In this document: piece after piece, positions 1 through 7,290 of the stretch | How the letters are laid out: each line of letters starts with the position of its first letter | Position numbering within the stretch: the stretch's first letter is position 1 | Source: Streptomyces sp. CB02009 | Lineage (GTDB): Bacteria; Actinomycetota; Actinomycetes; Streptomycetales; Streptomycetaceae | Length of the DNA: 64,000 bases | Direction of reading: 5' to 3' | NCBI RefSeq assembly: GCF_001905825.1 | Contig: NZ_LIVV01000007.1 | Location: forward strand, 186,001-250,000 | The notes under the pieces: generated by a model | Told to the model about the DNA's origin: nothing | What the model saw: only the letters and a program-made list of their open reading frames with translations | Databases searched by the model: none | Made by a program: the position numbers and the translations under genes

Positions 1-255
1 ACCTGCACGGAGGGCGTCCTCGTCTACCGCGTCCGCGGTACCGCGGCCTCCGGCGACGGCCCCGTCGAGGTCGTCGACGCCCACCCGCGCACCGAGGCCT
101 GCTGGGACCGCTCCGTCTACCCGCCCCTGGCGGACGCCCCGCTGGACGAGGGCGAGACGCTCACCGTGCCCGGGACGGGGGTACGGGTGGAGGTCGCGGA
201 ACGGACCGGGACGGGTGCCTGGACGGTCCGGATCACCCCGCCCGCCGTCGACTGA
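1..255 (+). CDS. C-terminal end of a probable secreted M6-like metalloprotease (partial)
   Basis: The reading frame is open from the window edge to a TGA at 253-255, giving the last 84 residues of a protein whose start lies upstream. The visible piece begins TCTEGVLVYRVRG and is rich in short beta-strand-like segments, Asp and Gly, with two cysteines (in TCTEG and EACWD). This pattern resembles the C-terminal beta domain of secreted Streptomyces M6/immune-inhibitor-A type proteases, but no catalytic motif is in the window, so the family call is an inference from the tail alone. It is followed by a strong hairpin terminator at 311-344. Confidence 0.55.
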   Translation, partial: TCTEGVLVYRVRGTAASGDGPVEVVDAHPRTEACWDRSVYPPLADAPLDEGETLTVPGTGVRVEVAERTGTGAWTVRITPPAVD

Positions 256-310
256 GCGCCAGGACCGGCAACCCGCGGGGAACACGGCCGGGGAACACCG
301 CCGGGAACAC

Positions 311-344
311 GAAGAAGCCCCTCGCTTCCGCGAGGGGCTTCTTC
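311..344. terminator. Bidirectional hairpin terminator between the first gene and tRNA-Lys
   Basis: A 14-bp perfect stem (GAAGAAGCCCCTCG paired with CGAGGGGCTTCTTC) surrounds a six-base loop. It lies 56 bases after the stop of the upstream plus-strand gene and just downstream of the minus-strand tRNA-Lys. The A-rich and T-rich outer edges fit use from both sides. Confidence 0.8.
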
Positions 345-350
345 TGTCGG

Positions 351-424
351 TGCGCCGCCAGGGACTCGAACCCCGGACCCGCTGATTAAGAGTCAGCTGC
401 TCTAACCAACTGAGCTAGCGGCGC
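351..424 (-). tRNA. tRNA-Lys (anticodon CTT)
   Basis: Reverse-complement reading gives a full cloverleaf: acceptor stem GCGCCGC/GCGGCGC, D-arm with TAGCTCAGTTGGTTAGAGC, anticodon stem-loop GCTGA-CTCTTAA-TCAGC with CTT in the centre, T-arm containing GGTTCGAGTCC, and discriminator A. CCA is not encoded. The tRNA 5' end overlaps the stop codon region of the neighbouring minus-strand CDS by ten bases. Confidence 0.97.
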
Positions 425-1041
425 CTGCTGACGTCGTAGACATTAGCACCCGGATCGGCGGGAGGAAAAATCGATACCCGCACGTCGGCGGCGGAAGCCG
501 CCCGGACGGCCCGCACGCAGGCCCAGAGCACGACCTCGGGGCCGGGCAGCCAGGGGTTCCGGGTGTCGGGCGCCACCAGCCAGCGGGGCCCGGCGGAGCC
601 GGAGGGCACGAGCGGCGGCACGGTCACCGCGTCCCCGATGCCGTGGCAGAGCGGCCGGGGGACGGCCTCGCCCCACTCCTCCCAGTCCAGCAGGGCCGGC
701 AGCCGCTGGGCCGTGCCCGGCGCGGTGAACAGCATCATCCGGCCCCGGTGCACCGCCACGGGCCCCGAACCCGGGCCCTCCTCCCAGAGCCGGTCCAGCA
801 TGCGGCGCCCGAAGACCGGGTCCACGTTGACCACGTCGAAGACGGCCCCGCAGGGCAGTGCCGCGAGGGAGTCCGGCCGGGACTCCCAGCGGGTGAGCGC
901 GGCCTCCCGGTTCCCGGTGGCGGAGGCGAGCCAGGAGGCGCCGTCGGCGGTCACCCGGGCGGTCTGGTGCCGCCCCTCGTCGCCCTCCCGGAGGAACCGG
1001 AAGATGTCGTGCTCGGCCTCGTCGCGCGTCCACGTCGTCAT
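415..1041 (-). CDS. Bifunctional DNA primase/polymerase (prim-pol) domain-like protein
   Basis: This encodes 208 residues from the ATG that gives MTTWTRDEAE; a start eight codons earlier (1065) is possible but adds only a basic tail. The body resembles the actinobacterial single-domain proteins annotated as bifunctional DNA primase/polymerase. It has an N-terminal WLASATG segment, a central FDVVNVDP strand where prim-pol proteins carry metal-binding acidic residues, and a C-terminal WLVAPDTRNPWLPGPE stretch. The usual DxD pair is not obvious, so catalytic activity is uncertain. No helicase or plasmid genes lie nearby, arguing for a chromosomal conserved gene rather than a replicon remnant. 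The stop codon TAG (415-417) lies inside the tRNA-Lys 5' end. Confidence 0.65.
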   Translation of the reverse strand: MTTWTRDEAEHDIFRFLREGDEGRHQTARVTADGASWLASATGNREAALTRWESRPDSLAALPCGAVFDVVNVDPVFGRRMLDRLWEEGPGSGPVAVHRGRMMLFTAPGTAQRLPALLDWEEWGEAVPRPLCHGIGDAVTVPPLVPSGSAGPRWLVAPDTRNPWLPGPEVVLWACVRAVRAASAADVRVSIFPPADPGANVYDVSRRR

Positions 1042-1345
1042 ACGTCCAGGTCTACCGGCTGTCACGGATCGGTCGCCGAGAGTTCACCGAATCCCGGACA
1101 GAGGGAGAGGGGGAGGAGTATCGTGCACCCCCGGCATATGCCAGCTGTGCTTTTCGGCCACATACGACGAAGCCCTCCGGGCGGCCGGGAGGGCGCGCCG
1201 GAGGGCTCGGTGGAGGGCTCAGCGGACGGCTCGGTGGCGGCCGGGAGGCTGGGGCGCCGCCGCGAGGCTCGGGCGCCGCCGCGAGGCTCGGGCGCCGCCG
1301 GGAGGCTCGGGGGCCGCCGGGCGGCTCGGCCCTCCGTCGGGCGGC
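1042..1345. other. 304-base gene-free stretch with a short tandem repeat
   Basis: I find no convincing gene here; long frames on either strand have shadow-like Arg/Pro/Ala composition. It contains a 19-bp tandem repeat (1246-1321) and a weak inverted repeat GCCCTCC/GGAGGGC (1172-1194) that could end transcription of the minus-strand gene starting at 1702. The part near 1080-1165 is less G+C-rich and purine-rich. Confidence 0.5.
1246..1321. repeat. 19-bp tandem repeat, about four copies
   Basis: Units start at 1246, 1265, 1284 and 1303 with the core AGGCTCGGGCGCCGCCG, diverging by one to three bases. The array lies just beyond the stop of the 118-residue CDS and is not translated on either strand by any supported gene. 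Confidence 0.75.
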
Positions 1346-1702
1346 TCAGTCCTCGGACGGCCGGCCGTTGGTCCTGATCAGGTCGCGGCCGAACTCGATC
1401 ATCTTCCGGGCGTAGTCCTCGGTCCACTGCGCCCGCTCGGCGACGTCCGCCGGTGTCAGGCGGTCGAACCGGCGCGGATCCGCCAGCTGCGCCGCCGCGA
1501 TCGCCTGGAACTCGGTCGCCCGGTCCGTCGCCGCGCGGAACGCCAGCGTCAGTTCCGTCGCACGGGCCAGCAGCTCCCGCGGATCGTCCAGCGACTCCAG
1601 GTCGAAGAAGTGCTCCGGGTCGGCGGTCGCCTCGGCAGGCTCGAAGACCAGCGGTGCCGGCCTCAGCCGCCGCTGTCCGCTCCGCTCCGCGGGTTCCGCC
1701 AT
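1346..1702 (-). CDS. Conserved hypothetical protein, 118 aa
   Basis: I do not recognise a domain. The chosen ATG (MAEPAERSGQ) has a good ribosome-binding site AGGAG eight bases upstream; a longer frame to 1804 has none. The protein has a Pro/Arg-rich first 30 residues and then a mostly alpha-helical body with many Ala, Glu and Arg and the conserved-looking segment AQWTEDYARKMIEFGRDLI near the end. There is no signal peptide or membrane segment, so a soluble cytoplasmic protein is expected. It is followed by a repeat-rich gap and preceded by 145 bases before the TetR gene, which reads the same way. Confidence 0.6.
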   Translation of the reverse strand: MAEPAERSGQRRLRPAPLVFEPAEATADPEHFFDLESLDDPRELLARATELTLAFRAATDRATEFQAIAAAQLADPRRFDRLTPADVAERAQWTEDYARKMIEFGRDLIRTNGRPSED

Positions 1703-1847
1703 CGTCGCTCTCCTCTTCACGTTCACGGTCAGGCCGTACGCACCGGCGCGTCGCGCACCGGCTCTCCGCACACGGGCGGCCCGGAACCCCGGGCCGTCTT
1801 CCATTGTCCCGCGCCCCGCAAGAGGGCGTCGGGGGGCCGGGGCGCGG

Positions 1848-2462
1848 TCAGCCGTCGAGGCCGCGCAGAAGCAGTCGCAGGCCGCCGAAGAACTCCTGGT
1901 CGGGGTCGACTTCGCCGGCCGTCCGCGCGGTCTGCGTCAGATACGGGAACCTGTCCTCGGGCAGCGCGGCGATGGCCGAGGTGCCCGCTCCCGCCAGCGG
2001 CCCGAGGTGTTCGAGCTGGATGGCGCCGGTGAGGTACCCGTGGAGCGCGCGCAGTGCGACGACCCGGCGCGGGCCGTCGATGCCGGCCTCGGTCAGGATG
2101 CCGAGCACCGTCTCCGACCACAGCAGGCCGCCGGGGGCGCGGTGCCGGTGGGCGAGGGTCAGCCGGACGGCCTCCGGGTGGCGGGCGACGGCGTCGCGCA
2201 GCCGTCCGGCCATGGTCTCGATCCGGTCCCGCCAGGGCGTGTCCGCGGCGGGCGGGGTGGTGTCGAGGTCGCCCAGGACGCGGTCGACGACGAGCGCCTC
2301 CAGCTCCTCGCGGTCGGCGACGTAGCGGTAGAGCCCCATGGGGCTCATGCCGAGTTCCTTGGCGGCGGTGCGCATCGAGAGGGCGGCGAGTCCGTCGCGG
2401 TCGATGACGGCGAGGGCGGCGGCGGCGAGCCGGTCGGGGGTGAGGGAGCGGGGTCGCGGCAT
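1848..2462 (-). CDS. TetR/AcrR-family transcriptional repressor
   Basis: The N-terminal 55 residues form a TetR helix-turn-helix (LSMRTAAKELGMSPMGLYRYVADREEL at about 27-53), followed by an all-helical ligand-binding domain resembling the TetR_C class that sits on short DNA-binding heads. Length, 204 aa, is normal. It is transcribed divergently from a peroxiredoxin-like gene. The 71-base gap between the two starts holds two near-identical 18-bp direct repeats placed over a promoter, which argues that this protein represses its neighbour and probably itself. The ligand cannot be read from sequence; a redox or electrophile signal is an inference from the target. Confidence 0.9.
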   Translation of the reverse strand: MPRPRSLTPDRLAAAALAVIDRDGLAALSMRTAAKELGMSPMGLYRYVADREELEALVVDRVLGDLDTTPPAADTPWRDRIETMAGRLRDAVARHPEAVRLTLAHRHRAPGGLLWSETVLGILTEAGIDGPRRVVALRALHGYLTGAIQLEHLGPLAGAGTSAIAALPEDRFPYLTQTARTAGEVDPDQEFFGGLRLLLRGLDG

Positions 2463-2467
2463 GACGG

Positions 2468-2520
2468 TTGACAGCGTACGCCCTACGCCTACGCTGATAG
2501 GAGTACGCCGTACGCCTACG
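2468..2520 (+). promoter_or_regulatory. Promoter with two 18-bp operator repeats for the peroxiredoxin-like gene
   Basis: TTGACA (2468-2473) and TACGCT (2490-2495) form a near-consensus sigma-70-type promoter with a 16-base spacer. GTACGCCCTACGCCTACG (2476-2493) fills the spacer and touches the -10. GTACGCCGTACGCCTACG (2503-2520) covers the expected start of transcription, 27 bases away and differing at one base. This is the geometry of a repressor site. Confidence 0.75.
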
Positions 2521-2533
2521 AGGATGGTGTCCC

Positions 2534-3160
2534 ATGCGCATGCCCCAGACCGCCTCTTCGACGACCTCGCCCGTGACGTCCTCCACGACCCCGCCCCGCA
2601 CCCGGCCGGCCCCCGGCGACCTCGTGCCGGTCCGCTCCCTCACCCCGGTGACCGGCCCGGAGCTGACCCTCCCGGACCCCGGCCGGACCACCCACGTGCA
2701 GTTCCGGCGCTTCGCGGGCTGCCCCGTCTGCAACCTCCATCTGCGCTCGGTGGCCCGGCGGCACGACGAGATCGAGCGGGCCGGGATCCGGGAGGTCGTG
2801 TTCTTCCACTCGCCCGCCGAGGAACTGCGCGAGCACGTGGCGCACCTGCCGTTCGCCGTCGTCGCCGACCCCGACAAGGTGCTGTACACCGCGTTCGGCG
2901 TGGAGTCCCACCGCCGGTCCCTGCTCGACCCGCGCGGCAGGCCCGCGATCGCCGGAGGCGTGCTCCGCGACACCTGGGAACTGCTCCGGGGCAGGGGCCG
3001 GCTCCCGGCCGGCACCCAGCCCGCCGGCCGGCTGGGACTCCCCGCCGACTTCCTGATCACGCCCGACGGCCGGGTCGCCGCCGTGAAGTACGGCGAGCAC
3101 GTCTACGACCAGTGGTCGGTGGACGAACTCCTCGCCCTGGCGGCGCGACCCGCCCCGTAG
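2534..3160 (+). CDS. Peroxiredoxin-like (AhpC/TSA-type) thioredoxin-fold protein
   Basis: This 208-residue protein has a low-complexity Ser/Thr/Pro head (1-27) and then a thioredoxin-like fold of the AhpC/TSA_2 type. The active-site region is FRRFAGCPVCNLHLRS with Cys63 and Cys66 as a CxxC pair, followed by the strand REVVFFHSPAEELREH and FAVVADPDKVLYTAFGVE, which are typical of this group. The likely role is reduction of peroxides or thiol exchange in the cytoplasm. The ATG at 2534 has AGGA nine bases upstream; an in-frame ATG at 2540 is an alternative. Control by the divergent TetR protein is strongly suggested by the shared operator region. Confidence 0.85.
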   Translation: MRMPQTASSTTSPVTSSTTPPRTRPAPGDLVPVRSLTPVTGPELTLPDPGRTTHVQFRRFAGCPVCNLHLRSVARRHDEIERAGIREVVFFHSPAEELREHVAHLPFAVVADPDKVLYTAFGVESHRRSLLDPRGRPAIAGGVLRDTWELLRGRGRLPAGTQPAGRLGLPADFLITPDGRVAAVKYGEHVYDQWSVDELLALAARPAP

Positions 3161-3215
3161 CACCGCGCGGGAGCGCCGGGGGCCACCGGGCCGCCCGGCA
3201 CCTGAGGCGGCCGGC

Positions 3216-4586
3216 TCACGGCGTCCAGGTGACCCGGTGCTCCGCCAGGTGGGAGAGGACCGCGTGGTTCGCCTCCCAGCCGTCCGGGAACGACACGGCG
3301 ACGCCCAGCTGGACCGGCTCGGTCGACGGGTGCGCGTCGAGGAGGTCCGTGACGCCCGCCCGGCAGACCACGACGCACGCGTGCCGGTGCCGGGACGCGA
3401 GGACGCACAGCCGGCCCGTCTCCAGGTGGAAGGCGGTCGCGTCGGGGCGCCCGGACAGCGGATGGAGGACGACGGTCACGTCGTACTCACGCCCCTGGAG
3501 CCGGTTCGCGGTGTCCACCGTCACGCCCGAGACGCCCAGTTCGGCGAGGGCCGCCCGGATCGCCGCCGCCTGGTCGCGGTGGGCGGTGCCGACCGCGACC
3601 CGGTCGGGCGTCAGCGGGACGGGGGTCTCCGAGCGCTCCGACACCGCGGCGCCGCCCCGGTCGAGGAGCCGGCGCACCACGAGCGCGACCGCGCCGACCG
3701 CCTCCGGGTCGGTGCGGGGGGTGTGCCGGGCGGGCAGTTCGAGCAGGCCCCAGCCCGACTCCGCCGCCTCGTCGAGGACCCGGTCGGGTCCCGAACCGTC
3801 CGAGGCGGCCGAGAAGGAGAGCTTCCGGTCCCCGTGCCCGGTGCCGCTGCGGAACGGCGTGAACGGGTAGAACGCGTCCGAGACCAGCGGCGCCGCCGAG
3901 GCGGGCAGCCGCCAGGACACCGGCAGCCGGTGCTGCGGCAGTTCCGGGTTGTGCGCGAGCAGGGTGGAGACCGCGCTCGCCGACGGGTCGTACGAGAGCC
4001 CCGCCCACTGCTCGGCGCCCACCACGGAGAAGGGGTCCAACTGCCCGGGGTCGCCCACGAACAGCGCCCGCTCGAAGAGGCCCGCCACGGCGAGCAGCGC
4101 GTCCGAGCGCATCTGGTACGCCTCGTCGACGATCGCGTGCGCCCACGGTTCGACGTTCTTCACGTGCCCCCACTTGGCGGCCGTGGAGAGGACGACCGGC
4201 AGCCCGGTCAGCTCACCGGCCTTCGCCGACTTCCGTACGTTCTCCAGGTCGTCGAGCGCCTTGTCGTACGGGTCGCTGTCGTTCGAGTGCAGCCGGCCGA
4301 CCTCCAGGTCGGGCTCCTTCTCGGCGAGCCGCAGGACCAGGTCGTCCACCTGCGCGTTCGTCTGGGCCACCACCATCAGGGGGCGTCCGGCCGCGGCCAG
4401 TTCGAGCGCGGCCCGCACCACCAGCGTCGACTTCCCCGCGCCCGGCGGGGAGTCCACGACGACACCGCGCGCGGTGCCCTCCAGGGTGGCCGCGAGGATG
4501 TCGGCCGTCGCCCGGCCCGCGGCGGCCGCGGGATCGAACGGCGCCGCGTCGTCCACGGGCGGCGTCGAGAGGTCGAACACGGTCAC
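3216..4586 (-). CDS. Superfamily 1 (Dna2/Upf1-like) DNA helicase/ATPase
   Basis: The GTG at 4584-4586 overlaps the stop of the preceding gene (GTGA), giving 456 residues; an upstream extension is out-of-frame noise inside that gene. SF1 motifs occur in order: Walker A DSPPGAGKST (45-54, Lys52), Ia AQTNAQVDDL (75-84), II VDEAYQ (153-158), III GDPGQLDP (178-185), a SWRLP segment (224-228), V VDTANRLQGREYDVTVV (357-373) and VI LASRHRHA (396-403). The GDPxQL motif and the Walker A form are typical of the Upf1/Dna2 branch. It is the last gene of a translationally coupled set with an unknown protein and a RecB-type nuclease, so a joint DNA-processing role is likely. Annotation tools may call it only an AAA ATPase. 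Confidence 0.88.
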   Translation of the reverse strand: MTVFDLSTPPVDDAAPFDPAAAAGRATADILAATLEGTARGVVVDSPPGAGKSTLVVRAALELAAAGRPLMVVAQTNAQVDDLVLRLAEKEPDLEVGRLHSNDSDPYDKALDDLENVRKSAKAGELTGLPVVLSTAAKWGHVKNVEPWAHAIVDEAYQMRSDALLAVAGLFERALFVGDPGQLDPFSVVGAEQWAGLSYDPSASAVSTLLAHNPELPQHRLPVSWRLPASAAPLVSDAFYPFTPFRSGTGHGDRKLSFSAASDGSGPDRVLDEAAESGWGLLELPARHTPRTDPEAVGAVALVVRRLLDRGGAAVSERSETPVPLTPDRVAVGTAHRDQAAAIRAALAELGVSGVTVDTANRLQGREYDVTVVLHPLSGRPDATAFHLETGRLCVLASRHRHACVVVCRAGVTDLLDAHPSTEPVQLGVAVSFPDGWEANHAVLSHLAEHRVTWTP

Positions 4587-6169
4587 AGCACGTCCTCCGC
4601 GGTCACGGCGTCGGGCAGTTCCACGGCGTCGGTCCGGGGAGGACCGCCGTGCGTCCAGGGCGTCTCCTCCGCCTCCGGAAGCTGCGGCCCGACCCGCTGG
4701 TCGTGCTCGAACAGCGTCCAGGCGATCCGCTCGCCCTTCTCCGGCACCGAGCCCTCCGCGGGCTCCTTCGAGCGGCCCATCCGGTCCAGCAGGCGGAGCA
4801 GCAGCGCCCCGTCCTCCTCGTACCGCACGAACTCCGCCGACTGCGGCTTCCCGCCGAGCGAGCGGTACACCTTCACCTTCTCGCCCAGATGCGGCCGGTC
4901 CTCGGTGCGGACCGTGAGCAGCGGGCGCGGCGCGGGCCGCTTGGACTCCGTCCACGCCATCGTCACCTCGACCACCTCGGCCGCGAACGCCTCGCCCGAC
5001 AGCCTCCGTCCGGCGAGGACCAGCGGATCGTCGAGGGCCTCCTGCGCCTCCAGCTGGCCCTGGGCCTGCTCGCGCGCGGCGAGCTTGCGGGCCGCCGTCA
5101 CGGCGTCGTCCCGGCGCGGCTGCGGCGGTTCACCCGCGGTGACCCGGTCCCGGTGGGCGGTGAAGGACCAGCGGTCGCGGGTCCAGCGGTCCTCGACCCT
5201 GGCCCCCTCCGGCAGCTCCCGCAGCAGGCCGATCGCCCGCCAGACCGCGTCCCACGTGGGCTTCGTCTGCGAGGCGACCAGCCGGCGCAGTTCCCCCTCG
5301 GCCCGGTGCAGTTCGCCGAGTCCGCGCTCGGCCGCCTCGCCGTCCTCGGCGGCGCCGACGGCCTGCCGGGCCCGGTCGTACCGCTCGATCGCCGGCGCGA
5401 GGAGACCGTTGTCGAAGGCGGGGTCGGTGGCGGGACCGGCGGGCGGGCACAGCAGCTGCCCCTCGGCGTCCCGCCCGGTCTCGGCCCGCAGCGCCGCCTC
5501 GGCGCCCGGCTCGCCGTCGTGGTCGATCCACGCGAGCAGCGCGCCCAGGTGCTGGTCCTCCAGGGAGGACTGGCCGGTGGCCCAGTGGCGGTTGAGGAGA
5601 TCGGTCGCCGACAGCAGCAGCGAGGAGCCCGGCACCCGGGCCCGGTCGCCGAGGTGCGTCAGCCAGCGGCCGAGGAGCGGGACGCGCGGCGGCGCCGGGA
5701 ACGGCGTCTCCGGGTCCTGCTCGGCCGTCCGCCGGAACCGCGTCGACCGCCCGAGGAGCCGTACGTACTCGATGCCCGCCCGGCTCGGCACGATCAGCTG
5801 CGGCGCGTCCGCGCACAGCTCGACCTCGACCTTCACCTTCTTGCCGGTCTCGGGATCGACCTCGCTCTTCTCCGCCGCCTCGACGGCCGCCGTGAAGGAG
5901 TCGATGTACGGCAGGACCTCCTCGGCCAGATCGGCGAGGAACGCGAACCGCAGGTCCCGGTCCCGGGGCTGGGCCACCACCAGGAGCCGCGGCTCCTCCG
6001 GGTCGGTGCCGACGAGCGCGCCCAGCGGGGCGCCCGCCTCGCCGGCCGTGGTCAGCGGCACCAGGACGAGCGGCCGCTCGGAGAGCCGCCGGTGCCGGAC
6101 GGTCGCCAGGGGCTGCGCCCGGCCGGACTCGACGGCCTCCATACGGGCCAGGGTGGAGATCAGCGACAT
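4583..6169 (-). CDS. Unknown 528-aa protein between nuclease and helicase genes
   Basis: No family is recognised. The ATG (MSLISTLARMEAVESG) lies inside the end of the nuclease gene (10-base overlap), and its TGA overlaps the helicase GTG, so all three are probably translationally coupled. It is acidic and soluble-looking, with no signal peptide or membrane helix. The first 130 residues contain beta-rich segments (PLVLVPLTT, RLLVVAQPRDRDLRFAFLADLAEEVLPYID). The middle 250-350 is helical and Ala/Glu/Arg-rich. Residues about 415-460 form a beta-rich patch (LLTVRTEDRPHLGEKVKVY) that could be a small barrel. It could be a specificity or scaffold subunit for the nuclease and helicase, but that is inference from position only. 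Confidence 0.8.
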   Translation of the reverse strand: MSLISTLARMEAVESGRAQPLATVRHRRLSERPLVLVPLTTAGEAGAPLGALVGTDPEEPRLLVVAQPRDRDLRFAFLADLAEEVLPYIDSFTAAVEAAEKSEVDPETGKKVKVEVELCADAPQLIVPSRAGIEYVRLLGRSTRFRRTAEQDPETPFPAPPRVPLLGRWLTHLGDRARVPGSSLLLSATDLLNRHWATGQSSLEDQHLGALLAWIDHDGEPGAEAALRAETGRDAEGQLLCPPAGPATDPAFDNGLLAPAIERYDRARQAVGAAEDGEAAERGLGELHRAEGELRRLVASQTKPTWDAVWRAIGLLRELPEGARVEDRWTRDRWSFTAHRDRVTAGEPPQPRRDDAVTAARKLAAREQAQGQLEAQEALDDPLVLAGRRLSGEAFAAEVVEVTMAWTESKRPAPRPLLTVRTEDRPHLGEKVKVYRSLGGKPQSAEFVRYEEDGALLLRLLDRMGRSKEPAEGSVPEKGERIAWTLFEHDQRVGPQLPEAEETPWTHGGPPRTDAVELPDAVTAEDVL

Positions 6170-7290
6170 GCCCGCGCCCCCGCTCCCGACAGCGCTTCCT
6201 CGCGGAGCGCGCGCGCTCTGCGCAGGGCCGCCACCGCCGGGTCCGCCGGGTCGCCCTCCTCGCCCCGCGCCGCCGCGAGGACCGCGCCGACCGTCGTCAG
6301 GCCGCCCAGCTCACCCCGTACCGAACGGCCCAGGGTCTCCACCGCGTCCGCCTGCCGCGTCCGCGACCGGCAGTGGAAGGCCAGCTCGCAGGCGGCCAGG
6401 CACTCCGGCGCGTACTGATGGGGCACGGATTCCACGGCCGCCGTCAGCTCCTCGGCCGAGCGCTCCGCCACATCGAAGCCGACCCCCTCCGGCAGGGCCG
6501 CCGCGATCTCGTCGATCCGGGTCAGCCGGTCCAGCTGGCGCCGGGTGACGGACCGCTGCTTGCGCACGTCGACGACCGAGGCGGTCGGCAGGTTGGAGAA
6601 GTCCTTCGGGCAGACGAGGAGCACCGACTGGGCGACCCGGGCGCCCTCGGTCGCCGCCGCCACCCGTTCGAGCGCGAGCACGTACACGGCGGCCTGCCGG
6701 GCCGCCGCGCCGACCTTCGACGCGTCCGCCGCGCCGTCGACCATCGGGAAGGACTTGATCTCCACGACCGTCCACCCGCCGTCGGGCCGGACCACCACCG
6801 CGTCCGGCTCCAGGTACACCGGCGAACCGGCGACCTCCAGGGCGAGCAGCGGATGGTCGAGCAGCGTCCAGGTCCCCGCCGCGGTCGCCTCCCGCAGGGC
6901 GAGGGCCGTGCGCGCCACCCGCCCCTCGGGCCCCGCGGCCGAGAGCTCGGGCACGGACACCGTCCCCGGATCCTCGACGCCGATCAGGCGCAGCAGCTCG
7001 CGGCCGCCGTCCGCCTTGACCTTCGCCTCGAAGGAGTTGCCCCGCACGATCGCGAACTGGGACTGCCCGAACGGGGCGGGCGAGCCGAGCTTCGCGGCCA
7101 GCGCGGACTTGTCGACCCCCGCGCCGTCGAGCAGGGCCCGGCGCCGGCATCCGGGGTTGGCGGCCAGCGCCGCGAGGGCCCGCGCGTCCAGCGGACGCGG
7201 TGGGGTGGCCGGTCCGCGCAGCTCAGCGAGCCGCTGTCGACGTGTCGTCTGCGGAGGTCGGGACAGACCGCTGTCCGGGGATGCGCTCAC
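6160..7290 (-). CDS. PD-(D/E)XK nuclease of RecB/Cas4 type with a predicted Fe-S cluster
   Basis: Numbered from the GTG at 7290 (376 aa), the nuclease core shows Glu88 in GNSFEAKV, Asp163 in EPDAVVV, Glu177 and Lys179 in WTVVEIKS, and the RecB-family QxxxY motif Gln199-Tyr203. One cysteine before the core (Cys48, NPGCRRR) and three after it (Cys297, Cys301, Cys307 in ECLAACELAFHC) match the one-plus-three cysteine layout of Cas4, AddB and Dna2 4Fe-4S nucleases. The start is uncertain: GTG 7314 and TTG 7320 are in frame, and all choices overlap the PAP2 gene end by 68-98 bases. No cas1 or cas2 is present, so a Cas4 of a CRISPR locus is excluded here. It likely acts with the helicase encoded two genes downstream. 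Confidence 0.85.
   Translation of the reverse strand: MSASPDSGLSRPPQTTRRQRLAELRGPATPPRPLDARALAALAANPGCRRRALLDGAGVDKSALAAKLGSPAPFGQSQFAIVRGNSFEAKVKADGGRELLRLIGVEDPGTVSVPELSAAGPEGRVARTALALREATAAGTWTLLDHPLLALEVAGSPVYLEPDAVVVRPDGGWTVVEIKSFPMVDGAADASKVGAAARQAAVYVLALERVAAATEGARVAQSVLLVCPKDFSNLPTASVVDVRKQRSVTRRQLDRLTRIDEIAAALPEGVGFDVAERSAEELTAAVESVPHQYAPECLAACELAFHCRSRTRQADAVETLGRSVRGELGGLTTVGAVLAAARGEEGDPADPAVAALRRARALREEALSGAGARACR

Noticed and set aside
351..424. Integrative element attachment at tRNA-Lys
   Set aside because: No integrase, excisionase or direct repeat of the tRNA 3' end is present nearby.
563..2032. 489-codon plus-strand frame over the prim-pol-like and small conserved genes
   Set aside because: It has Ser/Arg/Pro shadow composition and runs antisense through genes with proper starts and through the tandem repeat.
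3237..6548. Very long plus-strand open frame (over 1100 codons) across the helicase and its neighbour
   Set aside because: It is antisense to well-supported genes with intact motifs, and its composition (Arg, Pro, Gly, Ser) is typical of high-GC shadow frames.
6160..7290. CRISPR-associated Cas4
   Set aside because: The cysteine and nuclease motifs fit the Cas4 class, but there is no cas1, cas2 or repeat array in the window, and the partners are a helicase and an unknown protein.
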